64,000 nucleotides of DNA from Platynereis dumerilii (Eukaryota; Annelida; Polychaeta; Phyllodocida; Nereididae). A program made the translations under genes and the position numbers. Below, in pieces: positions 30,660 to 42,823 of the stretch (the first letter of the stretch is position 1; each line of letters begins with the position of its first letter). The stretch is from NCBI GenBank assembly GCA_026936325.1, contig JAPTHN010000024.1, forward strand, positions 3,165,501 through 3,229,500, given 5' to 3'. A model generated the notes under the pieces. That model did not search any database. It was not told the DNA's origin and saw only the letters and a list, made by a program, of their open reading frames with translations.

Positions 30660-31455
30660 TTGATATATTATATACACACATTATCGGCACATGAGCCAAC
30701 ACATACATATATATTATGGCAGGCTGGCAGACCTACATTGTACGTATGCACTCTCTGAGTGTTCGTTCTTGTTTCTCTAGTATTTTCTCAGAATGTATAT
30801 GGTAAGAGATCAATGAGGAGTAACACAAAAGAGCATTGCATGATGATATCTACCATTTATTTCAAAACTGTACAATCAAATTTTATGAATTCCATAGTAA
30901 CATAAAATATACATTGTCGCACCGATGCAAATCATGCAAAAGCCAAGTAAGGCCACACATAATTGTTCTTGAGCTTCTCAGATCTTCTTGAGGCACCTTT
31001 TTCTAGAGTTTTTCCAGAGTTGGTTGGTAGGACGAAAAAAACTGTAATCTTAAATTTTTGATATTGCAATTTGGCAAAATATTTTGAGTATTAATGAGTA
31101 AGATCAATTTTTTTTCCACAGACGGAAAATATATTGAGTCGATTGATCTGAGAACCTACAAATCAATTATGTCTGGCCCCAGTTCAAAACTACTACTAAC
31201 ATATTCAGGTACTAACACTGAACATTTGAAGATAGAATCTTTAGAACTCTAAAATTCAAATAAACCTTTTACGACACACGGATCTTTTGAGAGCAATGTA
31301 AGTCTAAAGTTGTTGTCAAGGCAATTTTACAAAAACTAATCATTGTTACAATAAATGAAAGAGTATGATATAGATCTACAAAACATCTGTTCTCAGCTAA
31401 AATAACTATTTTTACATCGAACATATAAAATCAGCATGAGGGCCACATGTCGTTA
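30660..31455. other. Unassigned AT-rich sequence
   Basis: No gene, RNA or element boundary is recognised between the Helitron and the start of the 73-bp minisatellite. Confidence 0.45.
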
Positions 31456-31459
31456 AAAG

Positions 31460-32595
31460 GCAATTTAACCGAAATAACTACAGTTACATCAAACATACAC
31501 TGTAAACATATAAAATCAACATTTGTGTCACATGTTATTATCAAGGCAATTTAGATGATATTACTACTGTTACATCAAACATATAATATCAACATGTGTG
31601 TCAAATGTTATTATCAAGGCAATTTAAATGATATAACTACTGTTACATCAAACATATAATATGAACATGTGTGTCACATGTTATTATCAAGGCAATTTAA
31701 ATGATATTACTACTGTTACATCAAACCTATAATATCAACATGTGTGTCACATGTTATTATCAAGGCAATTTAAATGATATTACTACTGTTACATCAAACA
31801 TATAATATCAACATGTGTGTCACATGTTATTATCAAGGCAATTTAAATGATATTACTACTGTTACATCAAACATATAATATCAACATGTGTGTCACATGT
31901 TATTATCAAGGCAATTTAAATGATATTACTACTGTTACATCAAACATATAATATCAACATGTGTGTCACATGTTATCATCAAGGCAATTTAAATGATATT
32001 GCTACTGTTACATCAAACATATAATATCAACATGTGTGGCACATGTTGTTTTCAAGGCAACTTAAAAGATATTACTTCTGTAACATCAAACATATGATAT
32101 ACATGAGAGTCCCAAATGTTATTATCAGGGCAATTTAAATTATATAACTACTGTTACATCAAACATAATATCAATAAGAGTGCCAAATGTTATTATCAAG
32201 CCAATTTAAATGATATAACTACTGTTACATCAAACATATAATATCAATGAGAGTGCCAAATGTTATTATCAAGGCAATTTAAATGATATAACTACTGTTA
32301 CATCAACCATATAATATCAATGAGAGTGCCAAATGTTATTATCAAGGCAATTTAAATGATATAACTACTGTTACATCAAACATATAATATCAATGAGAGT
32401 GCCAAATGTTATTATCAAGGCAATTTAATGATAAAACTACTGTTACATCAAAAGTAATATCAATGAGAGTGCCAAATGTTATTATCAAGCCAATTTAAAT
32501 GATATAACTACTGTTACATCAAACATATAATAATTATCAATGAGAGTGCCAAATGTTATTATCAAGGCAATTTAATGATATAACTACTGTTAAGT
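31460..32595. repeat. 73-bp minisatellite downstream of the zinc-finger gene, about 15 copies
   Basis: The unit is ATGATATTACTACTGTTACA, TCAAACATATAATATCAACA, TGTGTGTCACATGTTATTAT, CAAGGCAATTTAA. The period of 73 bp is seen exactly between copies at 31701 and 31774. The distal half carries a variant reading ATGAGAGTGCCAAATGTT. It lies just beyond the 3' end of the minus-strand gene at 32659 and may be transcribed in its 3' UTR. Confidence 0.92.
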
Positions 32596-32658
32596 ATTTA
32601 AGTATTTACCACTTTTCCCCTAGTGTTAACTGAGAGAACCATCTGTGAAATTGGTCTA

Positions 32659-34380
32659 TTAGGACTTTATACCACTGTGTGTATGTATGTGTCTACTTAG
32701 ATTACCTTGCCGATTGAACTTTTTGCCACATACAGAACAGTCATATGGCTTCTCTCCACTGTGTATTTTTTTATGTTGATCCAGACTTCCTTTTCCACCA
32801 AACTTTTTACCGCAAATGGAGCACTCATAGGGCTTTACACCACTGTGTGTTCTCATGTGAATTTTCACACTTCCTTTTGCGGTGAATTTTTTACCACAAA
32901 TGGAACATTCATAGGATTCTCCTCCGATGTGTATTTTCATATGAACTCTGACACTTGATTTTGCCGCGAACTTTTTACCACAAACAGAACATCCATACGG
33001 CTTCTCTTCACCATGTGTATGAATTCTCATGTGACGTGGGATGCTATCTTGTGCAGTGAACTTTTTACCACAAACAGTACATCCATAGGGCTTCTCTCCA
33101 CTGTGGGTTATTGAGTGTCTATTAAGTTTTTCTGCCTCACGGAACTTTTTCCCACATACAGAACATCCATATGGCTTCACTTCACTATGTATTTCCATAT
33201 GCTTTGTCAGATATCCTTTGACACTGAACCTTTTACCGCAAACAGAATATTCATATGGTTTCTCTTCACCAAGTGCGTGCGTTCTCATATGAAATTTGAC
33301 AGTTGATTTGTCTCTGAACTTTTTACCACAAACAGAACATGCATATGGCTTCTCTCCACTGTGTCCTCTTACGTGTCTGTTTAGATTTCCCTTCGCATTG
33401 AACTTTTTCCCACACAAAGAACAGCCATACGGCTGCTCTCCAGTGTGTGTTTTCAAATGAACATCTAGATTTCCTTTAGCAGCTAACTTTTTACCACATA
33501 CAGAACATCCATACGGCTTCTCTCCACTGTGTGTTCTAAGATGAACATTAAGCGTTCCCTTGTCTGTGCATCTTAGACCACAAACAGAACACTCAAATGC
33601 CTTTACGCCTGTGTGAGTTTTCATGTGTTTATCAACATGTTCTTTTCGGCTGAATGTTTTACCACAAACAGAACATCCAAATGGCTTCTCTCCACTGTGA
33701 AGTTTTATGTGCCGTCTTAGGTTCATGAGGAGGCGAAATTTCTTTTGACAAACAGAACATTCGTGTGGCTTCTCTCCACTGTGGGTTCTCAAATGCATAT
33801 CCAGACTCGCTTTTGTCGTGACCGTTTTCCCACAAACTGAACATTCATATAGTTTCCTATTCTCATCATCGTGAGATTTCAAGTGTCTGGCAAGATTTCC
33901 TTTTTCAGTGAACGTTCTCCCACAAACAGAACATCCATGCGGCTTCTCTCCAAGATGTGCTCTCACATGACCATTGAGACTTTGTTTTGCTGCGAACCTT
34001 TTTCCACAAATGGAACATTTATATGGCTTTTCTCCACTGTGAATTCGCTTGTGACTGTCTAAACTGTGTTTTGCTGAGAACGTTTTCCGGCAAATCGAAC
34101 ATTCATATAGCTTCTCTCCACTGTGACGTTTAATGTGTCTTTGAAGAAGCATTTTGCTGCCAAACAATTTGCTACACAAAGGACATCTGTAACATCCATT
34201 TTCAGCAGTTCCTATATACATGTGGTCGCTCAAACCATTTTTTGCAGTTCGTGTATGATCCTTCAATCCATTTTCGGCAGTTTCAATCTGGTCTTTTAGT
34301 CCATTTTCGGCAGTTTCATTTTCGGCAGTTTCAATTTGGTTGTTGAGTCTATTTTCAGCGATTTTTTGCGAGGCCATCAT
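32659..34380 (-). CDS. Poly-C2H2 zinc-finger protein with 18 fingers
   Basis: One exon encodes about 573 residues. I start at the ATG at 34380, just 3' of a good acceptor (GATTTGAAACAG|GTG), so a 5' non-coding exon probably lies upstream. Residues 1-60 are a polar stretch with repeats of [11 protein letters not shown]. Eighteen consecutive C2H2 fingers joined by HSGEKPY-type linkers follow, the last ending [11 protein letters not shown]. Such proteins bind DNA and act in the nucleus, often as repressors. No KRAB, BTB or SET domain is present. In finger 12 (YEYSVC) the first Cys is Tyr, so that finger probably does not fold on zinc. Several helices differ at the DNA-contact positions; no target can be inferred. 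Confidence 0.92.
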   Translation of the reverse strand: MMASQKIAENRLNNQIETAENETAENGLKDQIETAENGLKDHTRTAKNGLSDHMYIGTAENGCYRCPLCSKLFGSKMLLQRHIKRHSGEKLYECSICRKTFSAKHSLDSHKRIHSGEKPYKCSICGKRFAAKQSLNGHVRAHLGEKPHGCSVCGRTFTEKGNLARHLKSHDDENRKLYECSVCGKTVTTKASLDMHLRTHSGEKPHECSVCQKKFRLLMNLRRHIKLHSGEKPFGCSVCGKTFSRKEHVDKHMKTHTGVKAFECSVCGLRCTDKGTLNVHLRTHSGEKPYGCSVCGKKLAAKGNLDVHLKTHTGEQPYGCSLCGKKFNAKGNLNRHVRGHSGEKPYACSVCGKKFRDKSTVKFHMRTHALGEEKPYEYSVCGKRFSVKGYLTKHMEIHSEVKPYGCSVCGKKFREAEKLNRHSITHSGEKPYGCTVCGKKFTAQDSIPRHMRIHTHGEEKPYGCSVCGKKFAAKSSVRVHMKIHIGGESYECSICGKKFTAKGSVKIHMRTHSGVKPYECSICGKKFGGKGSLDQHKKIHSGEKPYDCSVCGKKFNRQGNLSRHIHTHSGIKS

Positions 34381-34685
34381 CACCTGTTTCAAATCAAAAG
34401 AGGGCAGTTGGTGAGTTTTCTACACATTAATCCTTCCTTTGTTTGCTCAAGTTTCAAGTTTTTATTAGCTCAGACCAATACCAATGGTATGGAGCAAAAA
34501 TTAAAATACTGATTACATACTAAGAATCAAAATAAATAAAAAGATACCCATAAAACTGCAAATATTGATATATAATACTAGAAATGCTCACTGAAAAAGT
34601 AATGGAAGCCGTCATATTTCTATTCAGCAGAAATGACCCACTGTAATGGCACAGCTATTGCTGATAGTGCATTCCCTATTATAAA
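34381..34685. other. Upstream flank of the zinc-finger exon
   Basis: On the minus strand this contains the probable acceptor and intron leading to the exon at 34380. I do not recognise a 5' exon or promoter. Confidence 0.35.
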
Positions 34686-34699
34686 ATGTGCATTCACAG

Positions 34700-34895
34700 T
34701 GATGCAGTCGAGGCCAGGACATCCGAGACCGTGCCAAGGCCTCCATTACGCCCAAAGACACCCAAGACCGAGGCAAGGCCAAGGATTTGGTATCCGAGAC
34801 TGAGGCAAGGCCAAGGATTCGGTAACCAAGACCGCGCCCGAAGCTATCAAATAAGGCTCCAAGGCCTCAAGGCTCAGGCTGGCCTAGAGACCTCC
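34700..34895. repeat. Short imperfect repeat of GAGGCAAGGCCAAGG
   Basis: The phrases CCGAGACCGTGCCAAGGCC, GACCGAGGCAAGGCCAAGG, CCGAGACTGAGGCAAGGCCA and CAAGGCCTCAAGGCTCAGGC follow each other. It is GC-rich in an AT-rich neighbourhood, probably a fragment of an interspersed repeat. Confidence 0.55.
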
Positions 34896-35178
34896 AACAC
34901 TGATGTACAGGCCACTATATGGTTACACTGCTACCTCCACCAAAAAAGAAGTATCCAACATTACAGCATTTTACAACCTTTATATACTATCTTTTAAACA
35001 ACAATTCTTTTTCCATTGGTTTTACTGCTCATGTCTTATGGGCATTTCTAGTATATATATATGCAGTGCATGCATTCAAGTTGCTTTTCATGGATTCACA
35101 TTTTTCATAGATTCCTTCAGTTTCTATGATATCCTGTGCCATTGCCACAAAACACCAAAACTGTGTTCCACACACTGA

Positions 35179-35385
35179 AAAAAAGGATTGTCACAATCAA
35201 TGTCTAATATGTGTCCCATCAAGCGATTGTCTAATCCAGACAATTGATTGTTCAAAATGTCTGGTTCAAACAATCAACTGAATGAAACAAACAAGTTCTT
35301 TAACATTTTGAACAATTCAATTGTCTGGATTAGACAATCGCTTGATGGGACACATATTAGACATTGATTGTGACAATCCTTTTTT
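35179..35385. repeat. Near-perfect long hairpin, two 82-bp arms and a 42-bp loop
   Basis: Arms 35179-35260 and 35303-35385 are reverse complements with essentially one base of indel (start AAAAAAGGATTGTCACAATC). The near identity implies a very recent origin or gene conversion. The sequence GGCTCCGCCCCTG right of it resembles a hAT terminus. It could be a foldback MITE, and its transcript would be a long double-stranded hairpin. Confidence 0.9.
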
Positions 35386-36499
35386 GGCTCCGCCCCTGGG
35401 CGAGAGCTTATGTGACGAGTCAGGCCCACATTCCTCTGTAACGCTGTGCACAAGTTCCTGACAAAATTCAAGATTGTATACAGCTGTCCTTTGGTACCAT
35501 GTTTTCAAATCACCAAATGACTGCTCTTTTCTATTTTGGCTACAGTTTGTGCATTAGAAGTGCCAAAAACATAGGAATTACAAATCCATCAGGCCAAGCC
35601 AATGGTTGTAAGGCCAAGCCAAATTTATTTTTATGGTCAACTAGATCAGCAGCACAGACCAATGCTACCATATAAACTGAGCTCAAGTCTCACAGAGATC
35701 ACGTGACATCTGGCCTGGCCTGGCAGAGTGTGGCTGGTGTTTGTCAACACACCAGCACTCCATGTGGTTTCCACAACATGTGCACACAGCAACATACAAG
35801 CTGTATGGATTCAATGATAGGTAATGAGTCTAAAAAGTGTCACTATGACAATTTTAATTGCTATTATTCAACTCTACTAGCTTCATTCTAGTTGTGACAA
35901 TTTAGAAATATTTTTGTCCTACCTGGCCTTAGTGGTGTTTGTGTAAGAATGTAGTGAAATGTATTCACTCAGTCAGTAGTGGTAATCCAAACACATGGAC
36001 CATGGCCATGTCCTAAACTGTTAAATTCCATGCCAATTAACTGAATTATTCCAACTCCAGATGCAAAGCAGAATATAACTTAAATGTCAGACTGTGTATT
36101 TCTTTGTAGCAATCATGAAGATAGGTCCATAGAATGACTCAAATAACCTGTTATACAGCTAGACTTGGCAGCATGCTGATGCCAGTCCAAGAATGTGATG
36201 ACATATATATTTAGGTTTGACCTGCATTTGTTTTACCCTAAAGTCCACTCTGCTACTGTGCTGCTGCAAATCACTGCACTGAGATGGGGAATGCAAGAGG
36301 GGGGGGGGGTTAACTGCTAAAGCTAGGAATCTGGAGGGCTAACTATGTGTCATGAGTCAGGCATACCACAGGGCCATTCATCTTGGTACTTAGTACAGTT
36401 TCCCCACCCTGCTAAGACAACCCTGCATGGGAGGATGAGTTTCCCAGGTCTGTGACAAACCAAGCAACTTGCCATTTACATTGCCACAATTACATACAA

Positions 36500-36640
36500 G
36501 ATAGATAGATAGATAGGCAGACAGATAGATAGATATAGATAGATAGACAGGTACACAGACAGGTAGATAGACAGACAGATAGACAGATAGAAATAGACAG
36601 ATAGACAGATAGAAATACACAGATGGAGCTAAACAGATGG
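36500..36640. repeat. GATA/GACA microsatellite
   Basis: Runs of GATAGATA interspersed with GACAGATAG. A second run is at 36871-36913, on the other side of the tRNA-like SINE. Confidence 0.95.
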
Positions 36641-36675
36641 AGAGATAGACACACGGACATGGATGGATGGATGAT

Positions 36676-36866
36676 TGGGGCTTTACGTCCTGTATTTATG
36701 CACTTGGTAGGCTAATTAGGGCAGGAGAAGGACACGGCAATGAAGTGAGGGATGATTGAAACAGCCGTCCAACATAGGCCCAGGTGACCCGGCAACAGCT
36801 GGATTCGAACCCGGGACCCAGCGATTAGCAGTCCAGCGCGCTACCACTAGACCAACCCTCCCCCCA
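36676..36866 (-). mobile_element. tRNA-derived SINE
   Basis: On the minus strand the head reads TTGGTCTAGTGGTAGCGCGC (A box) then, about 35 nt on, GGTTCGAATCC (B box). Around them lies a tRNA-Ser(GCT)-like stem sequence CTGGACTGCTAATCGCTGGG. The body continues to a tail reading ...GTGCATAAATACAGGACGTA. The Pol III boxes and truncated cloverleaf fit a SINE head rather than a functional tRNA gene. It is embedded between GATA runs. Confidence 0.7.
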
Positions 36867-36877
36867 GACACACGGAC

Positions 36878-36909
<32 letters not shown>

Positions 36910-36955
36910 CTAGATAATATTTTATGCAGCATGTGACACTCATCGGGTAAAAAAG

Positions 36956-37153
36956 CAGTGGCGTCCCTATGGGGGGCACGAGGGGCATGGGCCCCCCACA
37001 TTGGACATGTGCCCCCCAGGTGCCCCCAATATGAACTTTCCATCTGACTAAAATATACAATTAGTATTGTGGGTGCCCCCCCTCCCCAGAGAATCGTGTG
37101 CCCCCCCAGGTAGCCCCCCCCCACCCGCCCGAGACACCCTAGTTACGCCACTG
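36956..37153. mobile_element. 198-bp hAT-like MITE (CAGTGGCGT...ACGCCACTG)
   Basis: Inverted ends CAGTGGCGTCCCTA and TAGTTACGCCACTG surround a G/C-homopolymer-rich centre. No exact target duplication is seen. CAGTGGCGTA termini are common among hAT MITEs. Confidence 0.6.
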
Positions 37154-37866
37154 CTAATAAACAGCTCTTGTTACTACAATTTAGTAGTAAGAACAACAAT
37201 GTGCATGAAATGCAACTACTCCCTCACAAATAAACAACCACATTCTCCTTCTAATGCGAATGGCATACACTTTTTACATCTGACAAATTGTCAAAAAGAA
37301 GCAGCTTTCGGATTGGCGGAGCCATGTGCTCTCCGAGCGCCCGCTCTAGTTTTCAGTTTGTGGATCACAGTTTTGGTGTTTTGTGGCAATGGCACAGGAT
37401 ATCATAGAAAAAAAGATCAGAACTTTTTTGAGATTTTGGAGAGCATAAATTTGAAAAAAATATGCAAAATCAATGTTATTCCAATGGAGGCAATTTATGC
37501 ATATTGCTTGGCAGTGACAGCAAATAAGCAAAATTTTTTGATATGAATAGTTGCTAAATGATGTAATTCTAGTGTTTTGAGCTCAATTATTTGAAAATTG
37601 AAAATTAAACTTTCGTACTGTCATTCCACTTACCATGTTGCTTTTGCATAATTTTGTCAGACACCAAAATATTTGAATATATGGCATAAGTCAACTTTGC
37701 CTTAACGAAACCTGATGAAATTCACACGGAACATTTTTTAGCCCAATCCAGTGATTATGTGAAAAGGATGCACTGCTGGGCCCGAAAGTTTGTGTAATAC
37801 TGGGAAATAACCTACTTGCATAATTTCGTCAGACGCGGTGTATATGTTCTTAAAATAACACTCACC

Positions 37867-38040
37867 TTCTAGGACAGGGGCAAGCATGATGAGTAAAAGT
37901 CCATGAATAGTGTTTCTAAATTCCCCATACAAGAGTAGTTGAGTCAGTGTCTGAGAAATTGACCCCTTGGGTGATGCTTCTATGCTAAGTCTGGAACAAG
38001 CCACACTGCAATGGGTAGGCCTTGGGACTTGTTCAATGTC
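37867..38040 (-). CDS. Candidate orphan exon (unrecognised protein)
   Basis: On the minus strand an open stretch with plausible codon content, DIEQVPRPTHCSVACSRLSI onward to LLLIMLAPVLEG, ends exactly at a strong donor AAG|GTGAGT. A possible acceptor ATGGACAG precedes it. I do not recognise the family. It could be an isolated exon of an unseen gene, a captured fragment or chance. Confidence 0.3.
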
Positions 38041-38099
38041 TGTCCATACATCACCAGAATGCCAGCAGATAACTATTTTTAAAAATTCCATGTGTCAAT

Positions 38100-40416
38100 A
38101 ATAGCATGCATGAAGGCCATTGCAGAGGTTTGAATGATATCTCATTGAATGATCTTAGAATGCCACAATTGCCACCATTATGCAACCCAGTCCCATTGAC
38201 ACCTATTCTATACATGCCAAATGGTTTAGTATACAGGCAAAATGTATATCATACATGCCAAAATTTATAATGTAAATGTCAGATTTGACATATATTCTGC
38301 ATTTCATATTACGCCACTTTATACGTCTGACAAGGCAGTCAATTGTAGAAATGTCAAAACATTACCAATTCCAAACTATAATAGCATTCCTTCTGCCCTA
38401 TGGTCAAAGTGTCAAGGAATAAAAGCACTTGTGCAGAAAAGCCACTTTTGCCATACTGAACAGGCCAACGGAATTTGTTCTATTGTTATTGATACAATTT
38501 TACTTTTCTATTCAAAATAACGTTATTTATCATTTATTTTTTAAAAAAAGCTTATCCATTGCGGCCAGCCTTCATGATTTCCTTTGTATTTCAATTAATT
38601 AACACCCAATGATTTTTTTTCTTTAGGAAGAAAATGAAGATTTATTGTTATGAGTCATGTCAGGGCATAATCATTTTTCTGTTCAAATACCTGTTTTCCA
38701 AGGAACTGCATACAATATCAGAGATATCCACTCTTCTCCTTATCCCATAATGAATAGAGTAATCACCTGCTTGGTTTGGCCTAAGTAACAACTTAATAGA
38801 GTCAAAGATCAAACAATTTTTCTATCACAAGACACTAATCTTCAAGTGTGTAATGGCACCCAGCAGTTGCTCAAATTTTATCAGACATGAGAGCATTCAA
38901 GCATATGGGTAACCAGCATAGTTCAATCAACCTATTTCCAATCACAAGAAGCATTGACTGTTAATCTGCCATGCCCCTATCAATAGAAATGCCCCTTTGT
39001 CTGTTTAACAACAAACATTACTCAACTGTTAGATAAAATAGAATGCACTGGTCAATGTGATGAATGGTTCACACCTTGTGTCAGATCATGGACCTGTCCT
39101 CTACACCTCTATGGTCACTGAGACTGAAAGAGAATATTTTTCTAGGACTTGTTAGAGTGAATGGGTCAAAGTGCTTTTCAGTAAAAAGTTGAGGAGGCAA
39201 ACTTAAATTCAGAGGTTTTAGAGACTTACAAAACCAACTGGGGACTTAATACACTTGGTTTCTGAAATGCATTTTGTAATTTGGCACTGTATGTGCTTGG
39301 GTTATTGAGAATTTAGCAAAACATGTCTTTTTCCTCATTCCGAATCTTTTCAGGTCTTTTGGTACATTTTAAAGTGTCTATTGTGAGCTTAGTATTTCAC
39401 TAAGAGTTATAAAATTTAGTATAGGGATTCGATTGAGGGGTTGAATCAGGAATATTTGAGAAATTCAAGATGGCTGCCAAGATGGCTGCCACAAAATGGC
39501 TGTCATTCTTGATTTGCCCACTGTGAACTTAGTCTGCTGCAGAATAAACACTCATCCTTCAGAATCGCGTAAGAGTCATGTTGTATTCTTCCGCGACCTG
39601 ACATTCGTGAGGTTCACTGCTGTGAACCACACTCCCATTAAGTTTTATTCCAACAAAGAAATTAGATTTCCTTTGGAGATTAGTAACCATTTAGTCTGGT
39701 TTTCTTTTACTGCCATGGAAAAATTTCAAAAATTAAAATTTGGTGATATTCGGCTTTTATCAGTTATTTCCGCAAGACACAGCAAATTGGTAAATATAGT
39801 TTCTGGAACTTTGACATGTTTTTTACGATATCATGGGGTCATTTGATACTCAAGTATATTTAAAAAATTTGATGGTCATGTCAGACTTTGGCCTCATTAT
39901 TTTTGAACTAGGCCTTATGCATTTTTACCAAACAAAGTTTGACATTTGACTATTCACCAGAAGGAGTAAGCATACTGATACTGCAGCTGATTTTTATTAT
40001 TTTGTTGTTGGAGGGGGCAACATTTGGCCAAATTTCAAAATGTTTATACATATTTAATATCATTTCAAATGAAATTGCTCGGAAACTATTGATTGTCAAT
40101 AATGTTTATGTAATCTGTCCAAATTGTTTAGCCTTTTTCCCAGAATCTTAGTGTTTCCTAAACTTTTGACGGAGCTTGAGAAAACCACCTTTACATTCTC
40201 AAATCTGGTTCAATGTAAAATTTCAAAAATGTGCCAAGCTCTTATTACACATGTGCTTGCCAGTAGCAGCTGAGTCTCATCGCAAGTTAGTTAAATATTA
40301 TGTTGGGATTGAAAATTACATTAAATGTGCTTCCTACCTTGTTTCTGTTAAAGAAGTCTAGAAGTGGGCAATTCAAGTTAATTCAAAGAGACATTCTATT
40401 CTGCAATGCATGCTCT
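38100..40416. other. Unassigned sequence
   Basis: No gene or bounded element is recognised. A short stretch at 39465-39500 (AAGATGGCTGCCAAGATGGC) recalls the tandem repeat at 7850-8960. Open frames near 39500 and 39940 have no family resemblance. Confidence 0.45.
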
Positions 40417-40424
40417 AGGATTTG

Positions 40425-40682
40425 CATGGGCGTAATTTGGTGGGGGGGACGGGGGGACAGTATATAAAATGTCCCACCCCCCCACTTTTTTGTGTGAAAA
40501 TTAAATATGCTGTGGTAATGGCCCTTGGGTTCAATTTGGTAATGAGCAGTTCTAATAGACATGTCCCTCACTTTTCTGCTTGGGCAGGTTACTGACGATG
40601 TTCATTCACGGATCTGATGTCCGATTTAGACTGCGTCATCGTGGGTCCCCCCTCCACATTTTCCACAAAAATTACGCCCCTG
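40425..40682. mobile_element. 258-bp hAT MITE with exact 8-bp target duplication
   Basis: Ends CATGGGCGTAATTTGGTG and CACAAAAATTACGCCCCTG are inverted. Flanks AGGATTTG at 40417-40424 and 40683-40690 are identical. No coding capacity. Confidence 0.85.
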
Positions 40683-41089
40683 AGGATTTGAATAAGTAAT
40701 GCTGCGGGTTATCCTCTAATTCTTCACATCCTTGATCTTTTAATTATAAGTTTCCTCATATGTTTACAACGACACTCATTATTGTAACTTTTAAAGCCAT
40801 GCAAAGTACTACCTTGAAAAATCCTTAATTAATTATCTTATAAACTGCTTCTGCAGTTTCCATGGTCCAAGTTGGTAATTTCTTTCTGTGTAGACAAGGT
40901 AATGGGAGAATTTGTAATTCTTACTAATATGTAAATGCCAAAGCATGAAGACGGCACCGCTTGAACGCAAAAAATACATTTTAAAGACTCTAAATTGTAA
41001 TTATCTAAATTATTTCTCAAAATTCATTTTTGTATTCAGGTTTGTTCAATAAAAAGTTCGGAGAAATAGTGTGGAAAGGTAATATTCTG

Positions 41090-41235
41090 AAAGAAAAAGT
41101 TTTTGTTTTCGAACCTTTTTTTTTTTCTTAATGTTTTAACTTTTTTTTTCGAAAAGTTTTTTTTTTTCGAAATTTTTTTTTTTGGAAATTTTTTTTTTTT
41201 ACCTTTTTTTTCCGAATGTTTTTTTAAAAACATTT
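41090..41235. repeat. Poly-T tract with interspersed TTCGAAA
   Basis: Long T runs are broken by TTCGAAAAG, TTCGAAAT and TTCCGAATG. It is a low-complexity sequence with no gene. Confidence 0.85.
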
Positions 41236-41914
41236 TGATAGTCACGCGTGATGAGAAACAAATGCCAGGATCATATTATTGGATGTCTGAATCACTTCTT
41301 TTGATTGAACCATCTGGTTCACTCCTCGCATGTTTGCCGTAAGGGACGAGACACCTCGCTCCGCTCGGTGAGCCAGTGGCTCTGTCCCATCTATAAATTA
41401 TTGTTCTCAGTGTACTACAATGAGGTCACCCTCTCAAGACATATCCAATGCAATGAAGGTAATTCATTAACAGTTCAATGTGGATAAATGGATGTTCAAA
41501 TTACGCAAGTAATTAAGTAAGTGAACCACCCTTCCCTAATAAATAACATCGGGCCTGTGGTTCACATACTTATCAAAGACTTTGACCCATACCTGACTCC
41601 AACTACAGCAGAGAAAATTGGCTGCCATTGTTGTCCCATATTCCTCACATATCAGCCTTCATGCCCAATATGTTTTCCCCTCATCGGATGAGAATTAATG
41701 CTTCCACAAGCAGTTTTGCTGAGGATGTTTCACATTAATGCCATGGCACCATTTCATGCGTTTCACTTACTTACAGGCGGCACTGTATAATAATGTGCAC
41801 ATTTGAAGAAGAATGAGTTGTGTAGAGTTATGGCCATACCACAATGTTTAGTGATTTCAAATGGCCAACAGAGTACTCCCAACAACATTGCACCAATAAA
41901 AGCTGCCACTCAAA
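41236..41914. other. Unassigned sequence before the LINE fragment
   Basis: Nothing recognised. It may include 5' remnants of the decayed LINE that becomes legible at 41915. Confidence 0.4.
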
Positions 41915-42480
41915 TTTGATGTTCCTCAAGGTTCAAAATTAGGACCAATCCTATTTAATACCACCTTTCTTAGATCAGAGTAATGTGGTGGTCAAAATGC
42001 AAAAATGCATTGTCGAAATCAGCAAATTTCTCCATGGAAATAAGCTTTGTAACAATGTAGAAAAAACTGAACTACTGCTCATAGGCAGCTAACACCAACT
42101 TCATAAACTCCAAATATCGTCAATTCATGTCGACAATGTCAAAATTAATGCAGTCGATCATGTTAGAAATCTTGGTGTAATATTTGGAAAAACCATGTCC
42201 ATTTTGAGAATCCAGAAGTCATTGGACAAGGAAATCACCAAAACGGCTGTCAATGCTCTTGTGACTCCTCACCTAGACTACGGAAATGGTCTTCTGTATG
42301 GAACGTCAAGTCACTTATTGTATAAACTTCAAATGGCCCAAAACTCAGCAGTTCGACTCATTGAAAACTTGAAAAAGCATGACAGTTTAAGTCAGCACAG
42401 GAAGCAGCTACATAATGTTGAATCCACACAGTATCCAGGGGTCTGCCAAACGTCCTGGTACATTTTGTGGAAGTCAGTAC
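41915..42480 (+). pseudogene. Decayed LINE reverse transcriptase fragment (CR1/L2-like)
   Basis: FDVPQGSKLGPILFNT is readable at 41915-41962. After a large internal deletion come NVEKTELLLIGS, VDHVRNLGVIFGKTM and VNALVTPHLDYGNGLLYG with LQMAQNSAVRLIENL, the standard RT thumb region. A stop after LLLIGS and the missing YADD region show it is dead. It belongs to the same broad group as the LINE at the left edge. Confidence 0.82.
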
Positions 42481-42823
42481 CTTGGCAAAATACTGCATAA
42501 TGCAAGTCAATTGAAATGTCGAATTGTTGTGATACCGATACTGTAACATATAACAGTAACTTATTTTGACAATGAAAAAAAAACTGATAAATTAATAGGC
42601 AGACCGGCATGACTCAAAAAATCCTGTGCTACAAATAATTCTAACTTTCTGATTCAGCTTACACAGATGTGGGGAAAGTGAGTTATGGCGTGGTCTTGCA
42701 AGGCAGTACTTACACAGTACACTTCTTGAGGGCAAGTCCATTACCAGTTTCACCTATCTACAAGTGCATGGACCGCTGTTACGTTGCCACTTCTTTTTCC
42801 AGCCTTGGCAGGTCAGAACATAT

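Larger units (their letters stand above)
35124..37412. repeat. Pair of inverted 55-bp repeats bracketing the hairpin and SINE region
   Basis: TCTATGATATCCTGTGCCAT onward to CCAAAACTGTG at 35124-35177 is found reverse-complemented at 37357-37412. It could be two opposed copies of one dispersed repeat rather than ends of a single element. I see no duplication flanking the pair. Confidence 0.6.

Noticed and set aside
36800-36866. Functional tRNA-Ser gene on the minus strand
   Set aside because: A and B boxes are present, but the cloverleaf is incomplete, no variable arm is seen and the sequence continues into a SINE-like body.
36716-37546. Frames rich in Pro/Gly around 36.7-37.5 kb
   Set aside because: They lie across a SINE, a GATA run and a C-rich MITE. 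The composition explains the openness.
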